A stretch of DNA of 26,171 nucleotides from Acidithiobacillus montserratensis (GTDB lineage: Bacteria; Pseudomonadota; Gammaproteobacteria; Acidithiobacillales; Acidithiobacillaceae). The DNA is taken from NCBI RefSeq assembly GCF_018853465.1, contig NZ_JABBOU010000029.1, forward strand, positions 1 through 26,171. Direction: 5' to 3'. The position numbers and the translations under genes were made by a program. Below the pieces are notes generated by a model, which worked only from the letters and a program-made list of their open reading frames with translations, searched no databases and was not told the DNA's origin. Within the stretch, counting starts at the first letter, position 1. Every line of letters starts with the position of its first letter. Below, one piece after another: positions 9,510 to 17,613 of this stretch.

Positions 9510-10348
9510 CGGCAGTAGCCTTAGAACTGGGTTCTGAGCAACATCGGGATTTGTTTTGCCAGTTCATGCATGACACACATGTGCATTTCGATCCCGAAAA
9601 CATTCACTGGCCGGAGCTCGATGCTGCTGCGGAACAGCGGGTCAAATCCCTGCCTTTCTGGGGCGAAGCGGTGGCGACGGAAAGTGTGACTGCACGCATG
9701 GTCCAGAGTATGGCCGAGCGGGAAACAGATCCGGTGGTGCGGGCGGCGGTGGCCCTGGATGGTCGTGAGGAACAGCGGCATTCGGAACTGCTTCAGGCGT
9801 TGGTCAAGCATTACCATATCCAGATTCCGCCAGCTCCACCGCCACCGCCCCTGCGTGATCCTTACTGGGAGTTTCTATACACAGGCTATGGAGAATGCCT
9901 GGATTCCTATTTTGCCTTTGGATTGTTTGCCGCCGCCAAAAAATCCGGGTTTTTTCCTCCAGATCTGGTGGATATATTTGAACCGGTGATGCAGGAAGAA
10001 GCCCGGCACATTATTTTTTTCATCAACTGGTTGAAATGGCACCGTCGCCGCCTGCCTTTCTGGAAAAAAATCGTGCTTGAATATCAGCGTATTCAGGTGA
10101 TTGCCATGCAGGCCTGGGCGCGTATTCAGACGGCGCGAGGCATGAATGATCATCACGAAGAAAATTTTACCATGACCGGTCATGAGCAGGTCAGCAGCGA
10201 TATCAGCCTGACCCAGTTGCTGGCTTTGTGCCGGGCTGAAAACGAGCGACGTTTTGCCGCTTATGATGCCCGTCTGCTCCGCCCGAAACTGGCGCCGCGA
10301 ATCGCCAACATCCTGTTTTTCTTTCTTTCGCGCGGGAAAACGGCCTAG
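9506..10348 (+). CDS. Ferritin-like di-iron protein of the hopanoid operon, unknown substrate
   Basis: This is a 280-residue, probably cytoplasmic helical protein with a ferritin-like four-helix arrangement. Two ExxH motifs, E89-H92 ([10 protein letters not shown]) and E165-H168 (QEEARHII), together with single glutamates at E54 or E59 and at E130 (GYGECLD), make the E...ExxH...E...ExxH pattern of a di-iron carboxylate site. A proline-rich linker (108-118) separates the two helix pairs. No signal peptide is seen; the basic stretch at about 178-188 ([11 protein letters not shown]) could sit on a membrane. It overlaps hpnL by 4 nt (ATGA) and is followed by the 107-nt gap before hpnH. That fixed position suggests a hopanoid-related oxidation or iron role, but no established hpn function matches it. 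The fold is likely; the function is unknown. Confidence 0.75.
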   Translation: MTAVALELGSEQHRDLFCQFMHDTHVHFDPENIHWPELDAAAEQRVKSLPFWGEAVATESVTARMVQSMAERETDPVVRAAVALDGREEQRHSELLQALVKHYHIQIPPAPPPPPLRDPYWEFLYTGYGECLDSYFAFGLFAAAKKSGFFPPDLVDIFEPVMQEEARHIIFFINWLKWHRRRLPFWKKIVLEYQRIQVIAMQAWARIQTARGMNDHHEENFTMTGHEQVSSDISLTQLLALCRAENERRFAAYDARLLRPKLAPRIANILFFFLSRGKTA

Positions 10349-10382
10349 TTTCTGTTGCGCTTGTCCCACATACGCTTTGGTA

Positions 10383-10391
10383 TGTTATACT
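10383..10391 (+). promoter_or_regulatory. Candidate internal promoter (extended -10) before hpnH
   Basis: The 107-nt gap between the ferritin-like gene and hpnH holds TGTTATACT, which is an extended -10 (TG, one base, TATACT). A weak -35-like TTGTCC at 10361-10366 lies 19 nt upstream. The GGCGGGGGTG stretch at 10439-10448 may serve as the ribosome site of hpnH. This is pattern matching only. Confidence 0.4.
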
Positions 10392-10455
10392 TGTTGTAAT
10401 TGTGCGGTTTATTGTTCACCGGCTTCTAGGGCCGTCAGGCGGGGGTGTTAATATT

Positions 10456-11559
10456 ATGGGTGTTCCTTTGATTCAGAGCTATAAGGTTGGCCGCTACATC
10501 ATTTCGCAAAAATTGCGGGGGCGTAAGCGTTATCCTTTGGTGCTGATGCTGGAGCCGCTGTTTCGCTGCAATCTGGCTTGTGCCGGTTGTGGAAAAATTG
10601 ATTATCCCGACGATGTGCTCGATAAACGCCTGTCTGTGGAAGAATGCATTGGTGCTGCCGAAGAGTGCGGTGCTCCCATTATTTCCATTGCCGGTGGTGA
10701 GCCCCTGATTCACAAGGATATGCCGGAAGTCGTCAAAGGCCTGGTCGAACGCAAACGCTTCGTTTACCTGTGCACCAACGCGCTGCTCCTGAAAAAGCGG
10801 ATGGGTGATTATGTACCTTCTCCTTACCTGACTTTTTCGGTGCATCTGGATGGGAACGAACATCGCCATGATGATTCTGTTTGTCAGCCGGGTACCTACC
10901 AGCGTGCGGCAGCAGCCATCCGTGAAGCGGTTGAAAAAGGCTTTCGGGTGACGGTGAACTGCACGCTGTTCCAGGGCGAGGGTGCGGAGGAAGTGGCCAA
11001 TTTTCTGGACGATTGCAAAGCTCTGGGCGTTGAAGGCGTGACTATTTCTCCCGGATTCAACTATGAGCGGGCTCCCCAGCAGGAAGTGTTCATTCAACGC
11101 CGGGCCTCCCGGCAATTGTTCCGGGATATTTTCCGGATCGGTAAAGAACGCAAAGCCAAATGGACCTTCAATCAGTCCAGTTTGTTCCTGGATTTTCTGG
11201 CTGGTAACCAGAACTACCAATGTACACCCTGGGGCAATCCTACCCGCAATATTTTTGGCTGGCAGAAACCCTGCTATCTGCTGGTCAGTGAAGGCTATGC
11301 CCAAACCTACAAGGAAATGATGGATACAACGCCCTGGGATCAGTACGGCGTAGGGGTGAACCGTAAGTGCGATCAGTGTCAGGTGCATTCGGGTTTTGAG
11401 CCGACGGCGGTCAATGATACCTTTGTCCACCCTTTGCGTGCCCTGAAAGTGGCCTTGCGCGGGCCGCGCACGGAAGGACCGATGGCCCCGGATATGCCGA
11501 CCATGCCACCCTCACAAGGACCCAATCATCCTGTATTTCCGCTGCGGGTGGAACGATAA
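10456..11559 (+). CDS. hpnH: HpnH, radical SAM adenosylhopene synthase
   Basis: HpnH joins the 5'-deoxyadenosyl radical of SAM to diploptene, giving adenosylhopane, the first step of side-chain extension; HpnG acts next. The 367-residue protein begins MGVPLIQSYKVGRYI, the family-typical start, so ATG 10456 is preferred over the upstream open frame. The iron-sulfur CxxxCxxC is C38, C42, C45 (FRCNLACAGCGK), followed by SIAGGEPL for SAM binding. A CDQCQVHSGFEP cysteine pair lies near the C terminus. The last ~30 residues are proline-rich. It follows the only sizeable gap inside the cluster and may have its own promoter. Confidence 0.95.
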   Translation: MGVPLIQSYKVGRYIISQKLRGRKRYPLVLMLEPLFRCNLACAGCGKIDYPDDVLDKRLSVEECIGAAEECGAPIISIAGGEPLIHKDMPEVVKGLVERKRFVYLCTNALLLKKRMGDYVPSPYLTFSVHLDGNEHRHDDSVCQPGTYQRAAAAIREAVEKGFRVTVNCTLFQGEGAEEVANFLDDCKALGVEGVTISPGFNYERAPQQEVFIQRRASRQLFRDIFRIGKERKAKWTFNQSSLFLDFLAGNQNYQCTPWGNPTRNIFGWQKPCYLLVSEGYAQTYKEMMDTTPWDQYGVGVNRKCDQCQVHSGFEPTAVNDTFVHPLRALKVALRGPRTEGPMAPDMPTMPPSQGPNHPVFPLRVER

Positions 11560-11604
11560 GTAAAGACTGTTGGTCTTATGCTTAGGCTCTAAAAGGGAAA
11601 TTTT

Positions 11605-12261
11605 ATGCGATTAAAAAAAACAGTGCTGCTTTCGACCGTTTTGGCTTTGTCCATGGTTCCAGTATTGCCCGCTTGGGCGGGTACAGCGGCTGCGGCTTCT
11701 GCCAGTGCCGCAGCGACCAAGGCAAAGACGCCACAAGCTACCATAGATTCGCTGGATGCTGCCTTGCTGAAGGCCATGCAGGGGGGCAGTAAAATCGGCT
11801 ATCATGGCCGCTATGCCATTGTTTCTCCGGTTGTGCGTCAGGTCTATGATTTTCCCCGAATAGCCAGCCTGACCTTGGGTGATTACTGGACCAAGCTGAG
11901 TCCTGCGCAACAGAAAACCTTTGTGGATGTATTGGCGGAATATACGGCGGCTACTTATGCCGCCCGCTTCGATAGTTATGCAGGGGAGCATTTTGCGGTG
12001 GTGAGCAGTCAAGCCATGCAACCGGGTACAGAAGGCGTATTCAGTACCTTGACCATGCACAATGGCAAGGTGCATCGCTTTGACTATTTGCTGCAGCAGC
12101 ACGATGGACAATGGCGCATTGTCAATGTCGTGGCAGACGGAGTGAGTGACTTGTCCCTGAAGCGTGCGGAATATATGGAAGCGATCAAAAGCAAAGGGTT
12201 CCCTGTGTTGGTAGCCCATTTGAAAGCACAAATTGCCAGCTACGCCAACGGTAAGTCCTGA
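11605..12261 (+). CDS. hpnM: HpnM, periplasmic MlaC/Ttg2D-family lipid carrier
   Basis: This is a 218-residue secreted protein of the MlaC (toluene tolerance Ttg2D) family, which shuttles lipids through the periplasm. A clear signal peptide has a basic start (MRLKK), a hydrophobic core and an AxA cleavage site (A23-W24-A25). An Ala-rich linker follows, then the family body with DFPRIASLTLG, YWTKLSPAQQ and the RIVNVVADGVSDLSLKR segment. The ribosome site AAAAGGGA is 7 nt before the ATG. The stop shares a base with the mlaA start (TGATG). The hopanoid context gives the HpnM name, and hopanoid or phospholipid cargo is an inference. Confidence 0.88.
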   Translation: MRLKKTVLLSTVLALSMVPVLPAWAGTAAAASASAAATKAKTPQATIDSLDAALLKAMQGGSKIGYHGRYAIVSPVVRQVYDFPRIASLTLGDYWTKLSPAQQKTFVDVLAEYTAATYAARFDSYAGEHFAVVSSQAMQPGTEGVFSTLTMHNGKVHRFDYLLQQHDGQWRIVNVVADGVSDLSLKRAEYMEAIKSKGFPVLVAHLKAQIASYANGKS

Positions 12262-13070
12262 TGACGCAGTGGCGTTTTCTGTGGAGCGCTGCTTTTGCCG
12301 GTTCGGTGTTGGCATTGTCGGGCTGTGCCACAATGCATGGTCCTGGACAGGAAGCAGCGACGCCGAGCCGGCCCCCGCTACAGACCTTCAATCATACCAT
12401 GTTCCACTTGAACATGGGGCTTTATGATTATGTGCTGGAGCCGGTTTCTACAGGATACAAGGCGGTCACCCCGGGCTTTGTGCGGACCGGAGTCAGTAAC
12501 GTTTTTTCCAATGTCGGCATGCCCTATATTTTTATCAATGACTTTTTGCAGGGGCGGGTGCAGCAGGGCATGGAGGATATGAGCCGTTTTCTGGTGAATT
12601 CCGTGTTTGGTCTGGGTGGTTTATTTGATGTGGCCGACCGGCTGGATCTCCCCATGCACGATAACAGCCTCGGCGTGACTCTGGGCGTATGGGGCGTGCC
12701 CCAGGGCCCCTATCTGGTTTTGCCATTTTATGGCCCCAGCTCCCTGCGTAGTCTGCCCGGCCTCGCCATGGTCATGTTTACGGGGCCGGCGTATTATGTC
12801 ACCAGTACACCTGCCCAATATGCCCTGACCGGGATGGGAATCATCAATACCGGTTATGTGGATGGGCCAAAAATCCGTATGGTTCAGGAAGCGGTGGATC
12901 CCTACCAGTTCATGCGCAATGCCTGGGAGCAGCATGAACAATATTTGATCAGTGGCGGGGTGGTCAGTAAAAGCCAGTTGCTGGAGGGCTTGTCCTTGCC
13001 TCCGGCGGCTGCGTCAGCAGGGTCGCCCGCCGCCAGCGAATCTTCTCCTCAGAAAAAAGGAAAGCATTAA
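12261..13070 (+). CDS. mlaA: MlaA/VacJ-family outer-membrane lipoprotein
   Basis: MlaA is an outer-membrane lipoprotein that forms a channel for lipids at the inner leaflet and, in the Mla system, hands them to MlaC. The 269-residue protein has a lipobox ending at C22 (LALSGC). The MlaA core follows: FNHTMFHLN, VLEPVSTGYK, VRTGVSNVFSN, FLVNSVFGLGGLFD and LGVWGVPQGPYLVLPF. The tail is Ala/Ser-rich and poorly conserved. It directly follows hpnM, an MlaC relative, and no mlaBDEF genes are in the window. The gap to gatC is one base. The family call is firm, and the partner role with HpnM is inferred from adjacency. Confidence 0.93.
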   Translation: MTQWRFLWSAAFAGSVLALSGCATMHGPGQEAATPSRPPLQTFNHTMFHLNMGLYDYVLEPVSTGYKAVTPGFVRTGVSNVFSNVGMPYIFINDFLQGRVQQGMEDMSRFLVNSVFGLGGLFDVADRLDLPMHDNSLGVTLGVWGVPQGPYLVLPFYGPSSLRSLPGLAMVMFTGPAYYVTSTPAQYALTGMGIINTGYVDGPKIRMVQEAVDPYQFMRNAWEQHEQYLISGGVVSKSQLLEGLSLPPAAASAGSPAASESSPQKKGKH

Positions 13071-13071
13071 T

Positions 13072-13359
13072 ATGGCTTTTGATCAGGATGCGGTGCGTCG
13101 GACCGCGCATCTGGCACGCATCGCCTTACCCCAGGAGGAGGTGCCTGCGGTGGCCGGACAGCTGGAAAAAATCATGGCGCTGGTGGAAGAATTGCGGGCC
13201 ATCCCTACGGAGGGTGTCATCCCCATGGCCCATCCCCTTGATCTGGAGCAAGCACTGCGGCCAGATCTGGTAGCCAACCAGGATGCCCGTCAACGCCTGA
13301 TGGCTAACGCCCCCGCCGCCGAGCATGGGCTATTTCTCGTCCCTAAAGTCATCGAATAA
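13072..13359 (+). CDS. gatC: GatC, Asp/Glu-tRNA amidotransferase subunit C
   Basis: GatC is the small subunit that holds GatA and GatB together in the amidotransferase that converts Glu-tRNA(Gln) and Asp-tRNA(Asn) to Gln- and Asn-tRNA. The 95 residues show the typical start (VRRTAHLARIAL), a central VEELRAIPTEGV segment and the closing AAEHGLFLVPKVIE. The frame is open well upstream, but the ATG at 13072 gives the family length and has AAAAAAGGAAAG just upstream inside the end of mlaA. The gap to gatA is 12 nt. Confidence 0.95.
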   Translation: MAFDQDAVRRTAHLARIALPQEEVPAVAGQLEKIMALVEELRAIPTEGVIPMAHPLDLEQALRPDLVANQDARQRLMANAPAAEHGLFLVPKVIE

Positions 13360-13371
13360 GAGGAGTCGGAC

Positions 13372-14844
13372 TTGGACCTCCACCATTTTTCCCTGCGTCA
13401 ACTCCGCGAGGGCCTGCACAATAAAAACTTCTCCGCCCGTGAGTTGACCGAGACCCTCCTGCAGCGTATTCATACCCTGAATCCGCAGCTCAATGCTTTT
13501 ATTACGGTAGCGGAAGCGACCGCGTTGGCATCTGCCGCCGAGGCGGATGCCCGTCTGGCCAAAGGCGAAAGTGGTCCTTTACTGGGCCTGCCCATGGCGC
13601 ACAAGGATATTTTTTGCACGGCCGATTTACCCACCACCTGCGCTTCCAAAATGCTGGAAAACTTTGTCGCCCCCTATAGTGCGACGGTTGTCGAGCGCTT
13701 GGCTGCGGCAGGGATGGTGATGCTGGGCAAGCTGAACATGGATGAATTTGCCATGGGCTCTTCCAATGAAACCAGTTATTTCGGCCCGGTGCATAATCCC
13801 TGGAATGTGGATATGGTGCCCGGTGGTTCTTCCGGTGGATCAGCGGCGGCGGTGGCAGCGGGATTAGTGCCGGTGGCAACGGGTACGGACACGGGTGGCT
13901 CCATTCGTCAACCTGCCGCCTTATGTGGCATTACCGGAATCAAGCCGACTTACGGACGAGTTTCCCGTTTTGGCATGATCGCCTTTGCCTCCAGCCTTGA
14001 TCAGGGCGGACCAATGGCGCGTTCTGCGGAAGATTGTGCCTTGCTGCTGGATGCCATGGCCGCCCATGATCCTCGGGATTCCACCAGTCATCCGGCGGCT
14101 GCCAGTGACTTCTTGCGTGGTCTGGATCGTCCCCTGCAGGGTTTGCGGGTGGGTGTTCCCGAAGAGTTTTTTGGTGAGGGGTTGGATCCAGAGGTGGCTG
14201 CCGCCGTGCAGGCCGGGATTGATCAGCTGGCCAAACTGGGGGCAAGCGTTCAGTCCATTCGTCTCCCCAATAATCCTCATGCCGTCAGTACCTATTACGT
14301 GTTGGCGCCGGCCGAGGCCTCCAGTAACCTGTCGCGTTTTGACGGGGTACGCTATACCCATCGCAGTCATGCGGTGGAAAATCTGGATGACCTCTACCGC
14401 AAAAGTCGCTACGAAGGGTTTGGCGCAGAAGTCCGGCGCCGTATTCTGGTGGGAGCCTATGTGCTTTCCGCCGGCTATTACGACGCCTATTATCTCAAAG
14501 CCCAGCAGGTGCGCAGCCTGATTCGCGAGGATTTTCGCCGGGCTTTTGCCGAAGTGGATGTGATTGTCGGACCGACCACCCCGGGCCCCGCTTTTGGTCT
14601 GGGGGCCAAAAATGCCGATCCAGTATCCATGTATCTCGCGGATATTTACACCATTGCCGTGAATCTGGCGGGAATCCCGGCGTTGAGCATGCCGTGTGGA
14701 TTTACCCGCTCCGGACTGCCCATCGGCATGCAGTTGATGGGGGATTATTTTGCGGACGATCTCCTGCTCAATGTGGCACATCGCTATCAACAGGAAACCG
14801 ACTGGCATCTGGCGCGACCGAACTTGCAGACGGGGGAGGCATGA
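13372..14844 (+). CDS. gatA: GatA, amidotransferase glutaminase subunit (amidase signature family)
   Basis: GatA hydrolyses glutamine and channels ammonia to GatB. The amidase Ser-cisSer-Lys triad is complete: K78 (MAHKD), S153 (PGGSSGGS) and S177 (TGGSIRQ). The 490-residue length is normal. The start is TTG at 13372, with AGGAG at 13361-13365, six bases before it; no in-frame ATG nearby would keep the conserved N-terminal helix. It forms gatC-gatA-gatB, and its stop overlaps the gatB start (ATGA). Confidence 0.96.
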   Translation: MDLHHFSLRQLREGLHNKNFSARELTETLLQRIHTLNPQLNAFITVAEATALASAAEADARLAKGESGPLLGLPMAHKDIFCTADLPTTCASKMLENFVAPYSATVVERLAAAGMVMLGKLNMDEFAMGSSNETSYFGPVHNPWNVDMVPGGSSGGSAAAVAAGLVPVATGTDTGGSIRQPAALCGITGIKPTYGRVSRFGMIAFASSLDQGGPMARSAEDCALLLDAMAAHDPRDSTSHPAAASDFLRGLDRPLQGLRVGVPEEFFGEGLDPEVAAAVQAGIDQLAKLGASVQSIRLPNNPHAVSTYYVLAPAEASSNLSRFDGVRYTHRSHAVENLDDLYRKSRYEGFGAEVRRRILVGAYVLSAGYYDAYYLKAQQVRSLIREDFRRAFAEVDVIVGPTTPGPAFGLGAKNADPVSMYLADIYTIAVNLAGIPALSMPCGFTRSGLPIGMQLMGDYFADDLLLNVAHRYQQETDWHLARPNLQTGEA

Positions 14845-16280
14845 ATATGGATTGGGAAGTGGTGATAGGCCTCGAAGTCCATGCCCAACTGAATACAGCC
14901 ACCAAAATCTTTTGTGGATGTTCTACGGCTTTTGGCGCGGAGCCTAACAGCCATACCTGTCCGGTTTGTCTGGCCATGCCCGGCGCCTTGCCGGTGTTGA
15001 ATGCTGCTGCGGTGGACAAGGCCATTGCCCTGGGGCTGGCCATTGGTGCGCAGCTCAACCGGAAGAGTATATTTGCCCGCAAAAATTATTTTTATCCGGA
15101 TTTGCCCAAGGGCTATCAGATCAGTCAGTACGAGCTGCCCGTGGTCGGACGGGGGCAGTTGACGGTGCAGATGGGTGATGGCATCGAAAAAGTCATCGGG
15201 GTTACCCGAGCCCATCTGGAAGAAGATGCCGGCAAGTCCTTGCATGAGGCTTTTGTGGGGCAATCGGGCATTGATCTGAATCGTGCCGGGACGCCCTTGC
15301 TGGAAATTGTCTCCGAGCCAGATATGCGGTCGTCGGCGGAAGCTGTGGCCTACCTGAAAAAACTGCATGCTCTGGTGCGTTACCTGGAGATTTGTGACGG
15401 GAACATGCAGGAAGGCTCCTTCCGCTGTGATGCCAATGTTTCCTTGCGGCGTCCCGGTGCGCCTTTCGGGACCCGGGCGGAAATCAAAAATCTTAACTCG
15501 TTCCGCTTTCTGGAAAAGGCTATTGAGTACGAAATCCTACGGCAGAAGGATATTCTCGAAAGTGGTGGCAGCATAGTTCAGGAAACCCGCCTGTATGATG
15601 CCAATCGCGATGAAACCCGCTCCATGCGTAGCAAGGAGGAAGCCAACGATTATCGCTACTTCCCCGATCCGGATTTGTTGCCGCTGGTGCTGGATGAAGC
15701 CCGCATTGAAAAAGTGCGGCAGGGTTTGCCGGAATTACCCGATGCCAAACGCGAGCGTTTCATGCAGCAGTATCAATTATCCGCCTATGACGCCGGCGTG
15801 TTGACGGCGGGGCGGGATCTGGCGGATTACTACGAAGTGGTGGCGGATGGTGTGGAAGGTAAGCTCGCCGCTAACTGGGTCATGGGTGATTTGTTGGGCG
15901 CTCTGAACAAAGCGGGTGTCGAGATTCAGGACTGTCCTGTGCCTGCGGAGAAACTGCGTCTGCTGGTGCAGCGCATTGAAGATAAAACCATTTCCGGGAA
16001 AATAGCCAAAGATATTTTCGAGGAAATTTTCCATCAGGGTGGTGAAGTGGATGCCATCATCGATAGTCGTGGCCTACGGCAGATTACGGACGTGGCCGCT
16101 ATTGCCGCGATGGTGGATGCGATTATCGCGGCCAATCCCCAACAGGTGGCGGGTTTCCGGGCAGGAAAAGACAAATTGCTGGGCTTTTTTGTGGGGCAGG
16201 TGATGAAAGCCAGCCAAGGCAAGGCCAATCCGGATCAGGTCAATGCCTTGTTGCTGGAGCGCCTTCAGAAAGCAGATTGA
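14841..16280 (+). CDS. gatB: GatB, amidotransferase tRNA-binding/kinase subunit
   Basis: GatB binds the misacylated tRNA, activates the acid with ATP and receives ammonia from GatA. The 479 residues begin [17 protein letters not shown]. They hold the zinc-binding CxC...CxxC (C25, C27, C40, C43), the [24 protein letters not shown] segment of the catalytic cradle, and the YqeY-like tail domain near the C terminus. The ATG at 14841 overlaps gatA (ATGA) and has GGGGGAGG upstream; ATG 14847 is possible. A strong terminator follows 28 nt after the stop. Confidence 0.96.
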   Translation: MNMDWEVVIGLEVHAQLNTATKIFCGCSTAFGAEPNSHTCPVCLAMPGALPVLNAAAVDKAIALGLAIGAQLNRKSIFARKNYFYPDLPKGYQISQYELPVVGRGQLTVQMGDGIEKVIGVTRAHLEEDAGKSLHEAFVGQSGIDLNRAGTPLLEIVSEPDMRSSAEAVAYLKKLHALVRYLEICDGNMQEGSFRCDANVSLRRPGAPFGTRAEIKNLNSFRFLEKAIEYEILRQKDILESGGSIVQETRLYDANRDETRSMRSKEEANDYRYFPDPDLLPLVLDEARIEKVRQGLPELPDAKRERFMQQYQLSAYDAGVLTAGRDLADYYEVVADGVEGKLAANWVMGDLLGALNKAGVEIQDCPVPAEKLRLLVQRIEDKTISGKIAKDIFEEIFHQGGEVDAIIDSRGLRQITDVAAIAAMVDAIIAANPQQVAGFRAGKDKLLGFFVGQVMKASQGKANPDQVNALLLERLQKAD

Positions 16281-16308
16281 GGTGTGGCCGGGAGATCTCC
16301 GGTCAACC

Positions 16309-16337
16309 AAAAGGGCGCCTGTTGCAGGCGCCCTTTT
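16309..16337. terminator. Bidirectional rho-independent terminator between gatB and the SCP2-like gene
   Basis: A perfect 13-bp inverted repeat (AAAAGGGCGCCTG and its complement) surrounds a TTG loop. It has a GC core and ends in TTTT on the plus strand and, by symmetry, TTTT on the minus strand. It lies between the stop of gatB and the stop of the convergent minus-strand gene, so it can end both transcripts. Confidence 0.93.
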
Positions 16338-16356
16338 CAGTATCGAATCAGTATGT

Positions 16357-16908
16357 TCAGGAAGCCGGAACGGTAGCAGGCACTTCCTTGACCAGCTTCA
16401 GGAATTCAGAAAAAGGTCCCATGTTTTCCATGGCTTCCATTTTCGGACCCTTGAAGTTCAGACGACCAAACATCATGGCCATCATGGGTGAACCCATGTG
16501 ATGCCAGTCGTGGGTGGTTGCCCACATTTTGTAGTCGTAGTTGTAGTTGAGGTCGGCAACCTTGATCGCGCCGCCATAGGTACATTCGGCCTTGCCATCC
16601 TTGGCGGCAATTTCAAGCTGAATGGGAGGGGTGCTTTTCATGCTGGAGTCAGAAACTTCCATGACTTTATAACCCTTGCCACCGTTGTTTTTGATCCAGG
16701 CGCCGGCGAGTTTTTCGGTCAAGGTCGGGTTGTTATTCCAGGCGGTGCAAAGCTCCTTGGCCCAGGCCGGGGACATGAAAGCGGGTGTTGTAGCGGCGCT
16801 TGCGGCGCTGCTATCTGTCGCAGCGGCGCTGGAATCTGCAGCCATTGCCATTGTTGAACCTGCGAGACCCAGTCCCAGAATAGCCATCATCGTCATTTTT
16901 TTAAACAT
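16357..16908 (-). CDS. Secreted SCP2-like (sterol carrier family) protein
   Basis: This is a 183-residue exported protein. The start is ATG at 16908, because GGAGGAGAGG lies just upstream and the frame from there opens with a signal peptide (MFKKM, a hydrophobic core, then AMAA near 21-24). The open frame further upstream has no such support. After an Ala/Ser linker (25-42), the body resembles bacterial SCP2 sterol-binding domains: an AWIKNNGGKGYK segment, a charged strand region, and the tail MMFGRLNFKGPKMEAM-MGPFSEFL (144-170). C54 and C109 could form a disulfide. A lipid-binding role in the periplasm is inferred from the family. The cargo is unknown, and hopanoids are attractive given the neighbours. 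Confidence 0.72.
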   Translation of the reverse strand: MFKKMTMMAILGLGLAGSTMAMAADSSAAATDSSAASAATTPAFMSPAWAKELCTAWNNNPTLTEKLAGAWIKNNGGKGYKVMEVSDSSMKSTPPIQLEIAAKDGKAECTYGGAIKVADLNYNYDYKMWATTHDWHHMGSPMMAMMFGRLNFKGPKMEAMENMGPFSEFLKLVKEVPATVPAS

Positions 16909-16936
16909 CGACCTCTCCTCCGCCATATGATTGCAG

Positions 16937-16964
16937 CGCTCCCAGTGAGCGTTAATGGAGTATA
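16937..16964 (-). promoter_or_regulatory. Putative -10 and 5' leader hairpin for the SCP2-like gene
   Basis: On the minus strand TATACT (plus positions 16959-16964) lies about 50 nt before the start codon. Downstream of it, a small CGCTC/GAGCG stem with a 5-nt loop (16937-16951) would lie in the leader. No convincing -35 is seen at the usual distance. Support is weak. Confidence 0.35.
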
Positions 16965-17080
16965 GACCGATTTCTGTCAGCAGGAACCAAGGTATTTTTA
17001 ATTTGGTGATAAACAAGTAGAAATTCAGCATATAAGGATATTTTGGATTTTTAGCCTTTTCTGCAATGGCATTTCTGCCA

Positions 17081-17109
17081 TTCACATTTTTATGGGCTTT
17101 GGGTACACT
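17081..17109 (+). promoter_or_regulatory. Promoter of tRNA-Ser
   Basis: TTCACA (17081-17086) and TACACT (17104-17109) are separated by 17 nt. The TACACT lies 10 nt before the first tRNA base, which suits a sigma-70-type promoter. A 7-bp stem with a 4-nt loop (17065-17082) sits just upstream and touches the -35. Confidence 0.6.
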
Positions 17110-17119
17110 CCTCCAGCAC

Positions 17120-17209
17120 GGAGGTGTGGCAGAGCGGTTGAATGCACCGGTCTTGAAAACCGGCAGGGGTTTACGCCCCTCGTGAGTTCGAATCTCACCG
17201 CCTCCGCCA
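17120..17209 (+). tRNA. tRNA-Ser (anticodon UGA)
   Basis: This is a class II tRNA. The acceptor stem GGAGGTG pairs with CGCCTCC, with one G-U pair. The anticodon stem CCGGT/ACCGG encloses loop CTTGAAA with anticodon TGA, reading UCA. A long variable arm (CAGGGG...CCCCT region) is typical of tRNA-Ser, and the T-loop is GTTCGAATC. The discriminator is G and the CCA end is encoded. It is transcribed away from the SCP2-like gene and converges on the YbjQ gene 29 nt away. Confidence 0.98.
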
Positions 17210-17238
17210 ACAAAAGCCTGCTAATTGGTGACGCTATT

Positions 17239-17577
17239 TCACTCGCTACCGTCCTGTATGACCACCACAGTTCCGTAGGCAACCACTTCTTGCATGATGT
17301 TTCCGCCACCGGAGTCAAACTCACCGGCATCAAAACGAACGGCGAGGATTGCATTACCACCCATTTCCGCTGCAGCCTGGGCAAGTGCATCCAAAGCATC
17401 TTGTCGGGTTTGTTGGATCAGGTTGGTATTCCCCTTCTGTTTGCCGCCGAACATGGCTGCGAATCCAGCTGTGAAGTTTCCGGCAATATTGCGCGAGCGC
17501 ACGGCGATTCCGAAAGTGGCGCCCAGGACGCGCTGGACTTGATGACCTGGAATGTCATTGGTGGTAACGATCAACAT
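17239..17577 (-). CDS. YbjQ/UPF0145-family protein
   Basis: This is a 112-residue small soluble protein of the YbjQ (UPF0145, sometimes called heavy-metal-binding) family. It shows the family start MLIVTTNDIPGH, a GATFGIAVRSRN strand and the AEMGGNAILAVRFD segment near residue 80, with the closing AYGTVVV strand. The ATG at 17577 is preferred over the GTG at 17586 because GAGG then lies 8 nt upstream and the start matches the family. Homologues form oligomeric rings, and their cellular function is not established. It lies 36 nt downstream of the TPR membrane protein, probably in the same operon. Confidence 0.88.
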   Translation of the reverse strand: MLIVTTNDIPGHQVQRVLGATFGIAVRSRNIAGNFTAGFAAMFGGKQKGNTNLIQQTRQDALDALAQAAAEMGGNAILAVRFDAGEFDSGGGNIMQEVVAYGTVVVIQDGSE

Positions 17578-17613
17578 GGTATTCACCTCGTATTTGGTTG
17601 CGTTTCAATACAA

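Noticed and set aside
10435..11430. 331-codon open frame on the minus strand
   Set aside because: It is antisense to hpnH and has no recognisable protein family features.
11563..11577. AAGAC/GTCTT stem between hpnH and hpnM as a terminator
   Set aside because: It has only 5 pairs, is AT-rich and is not followed by a T-run.
17082..17399. 105-codon minus-strand open frame over the tRNA
   Set aside because: It crosses tRNA-Ser and the YbjQ gene and has no domain.
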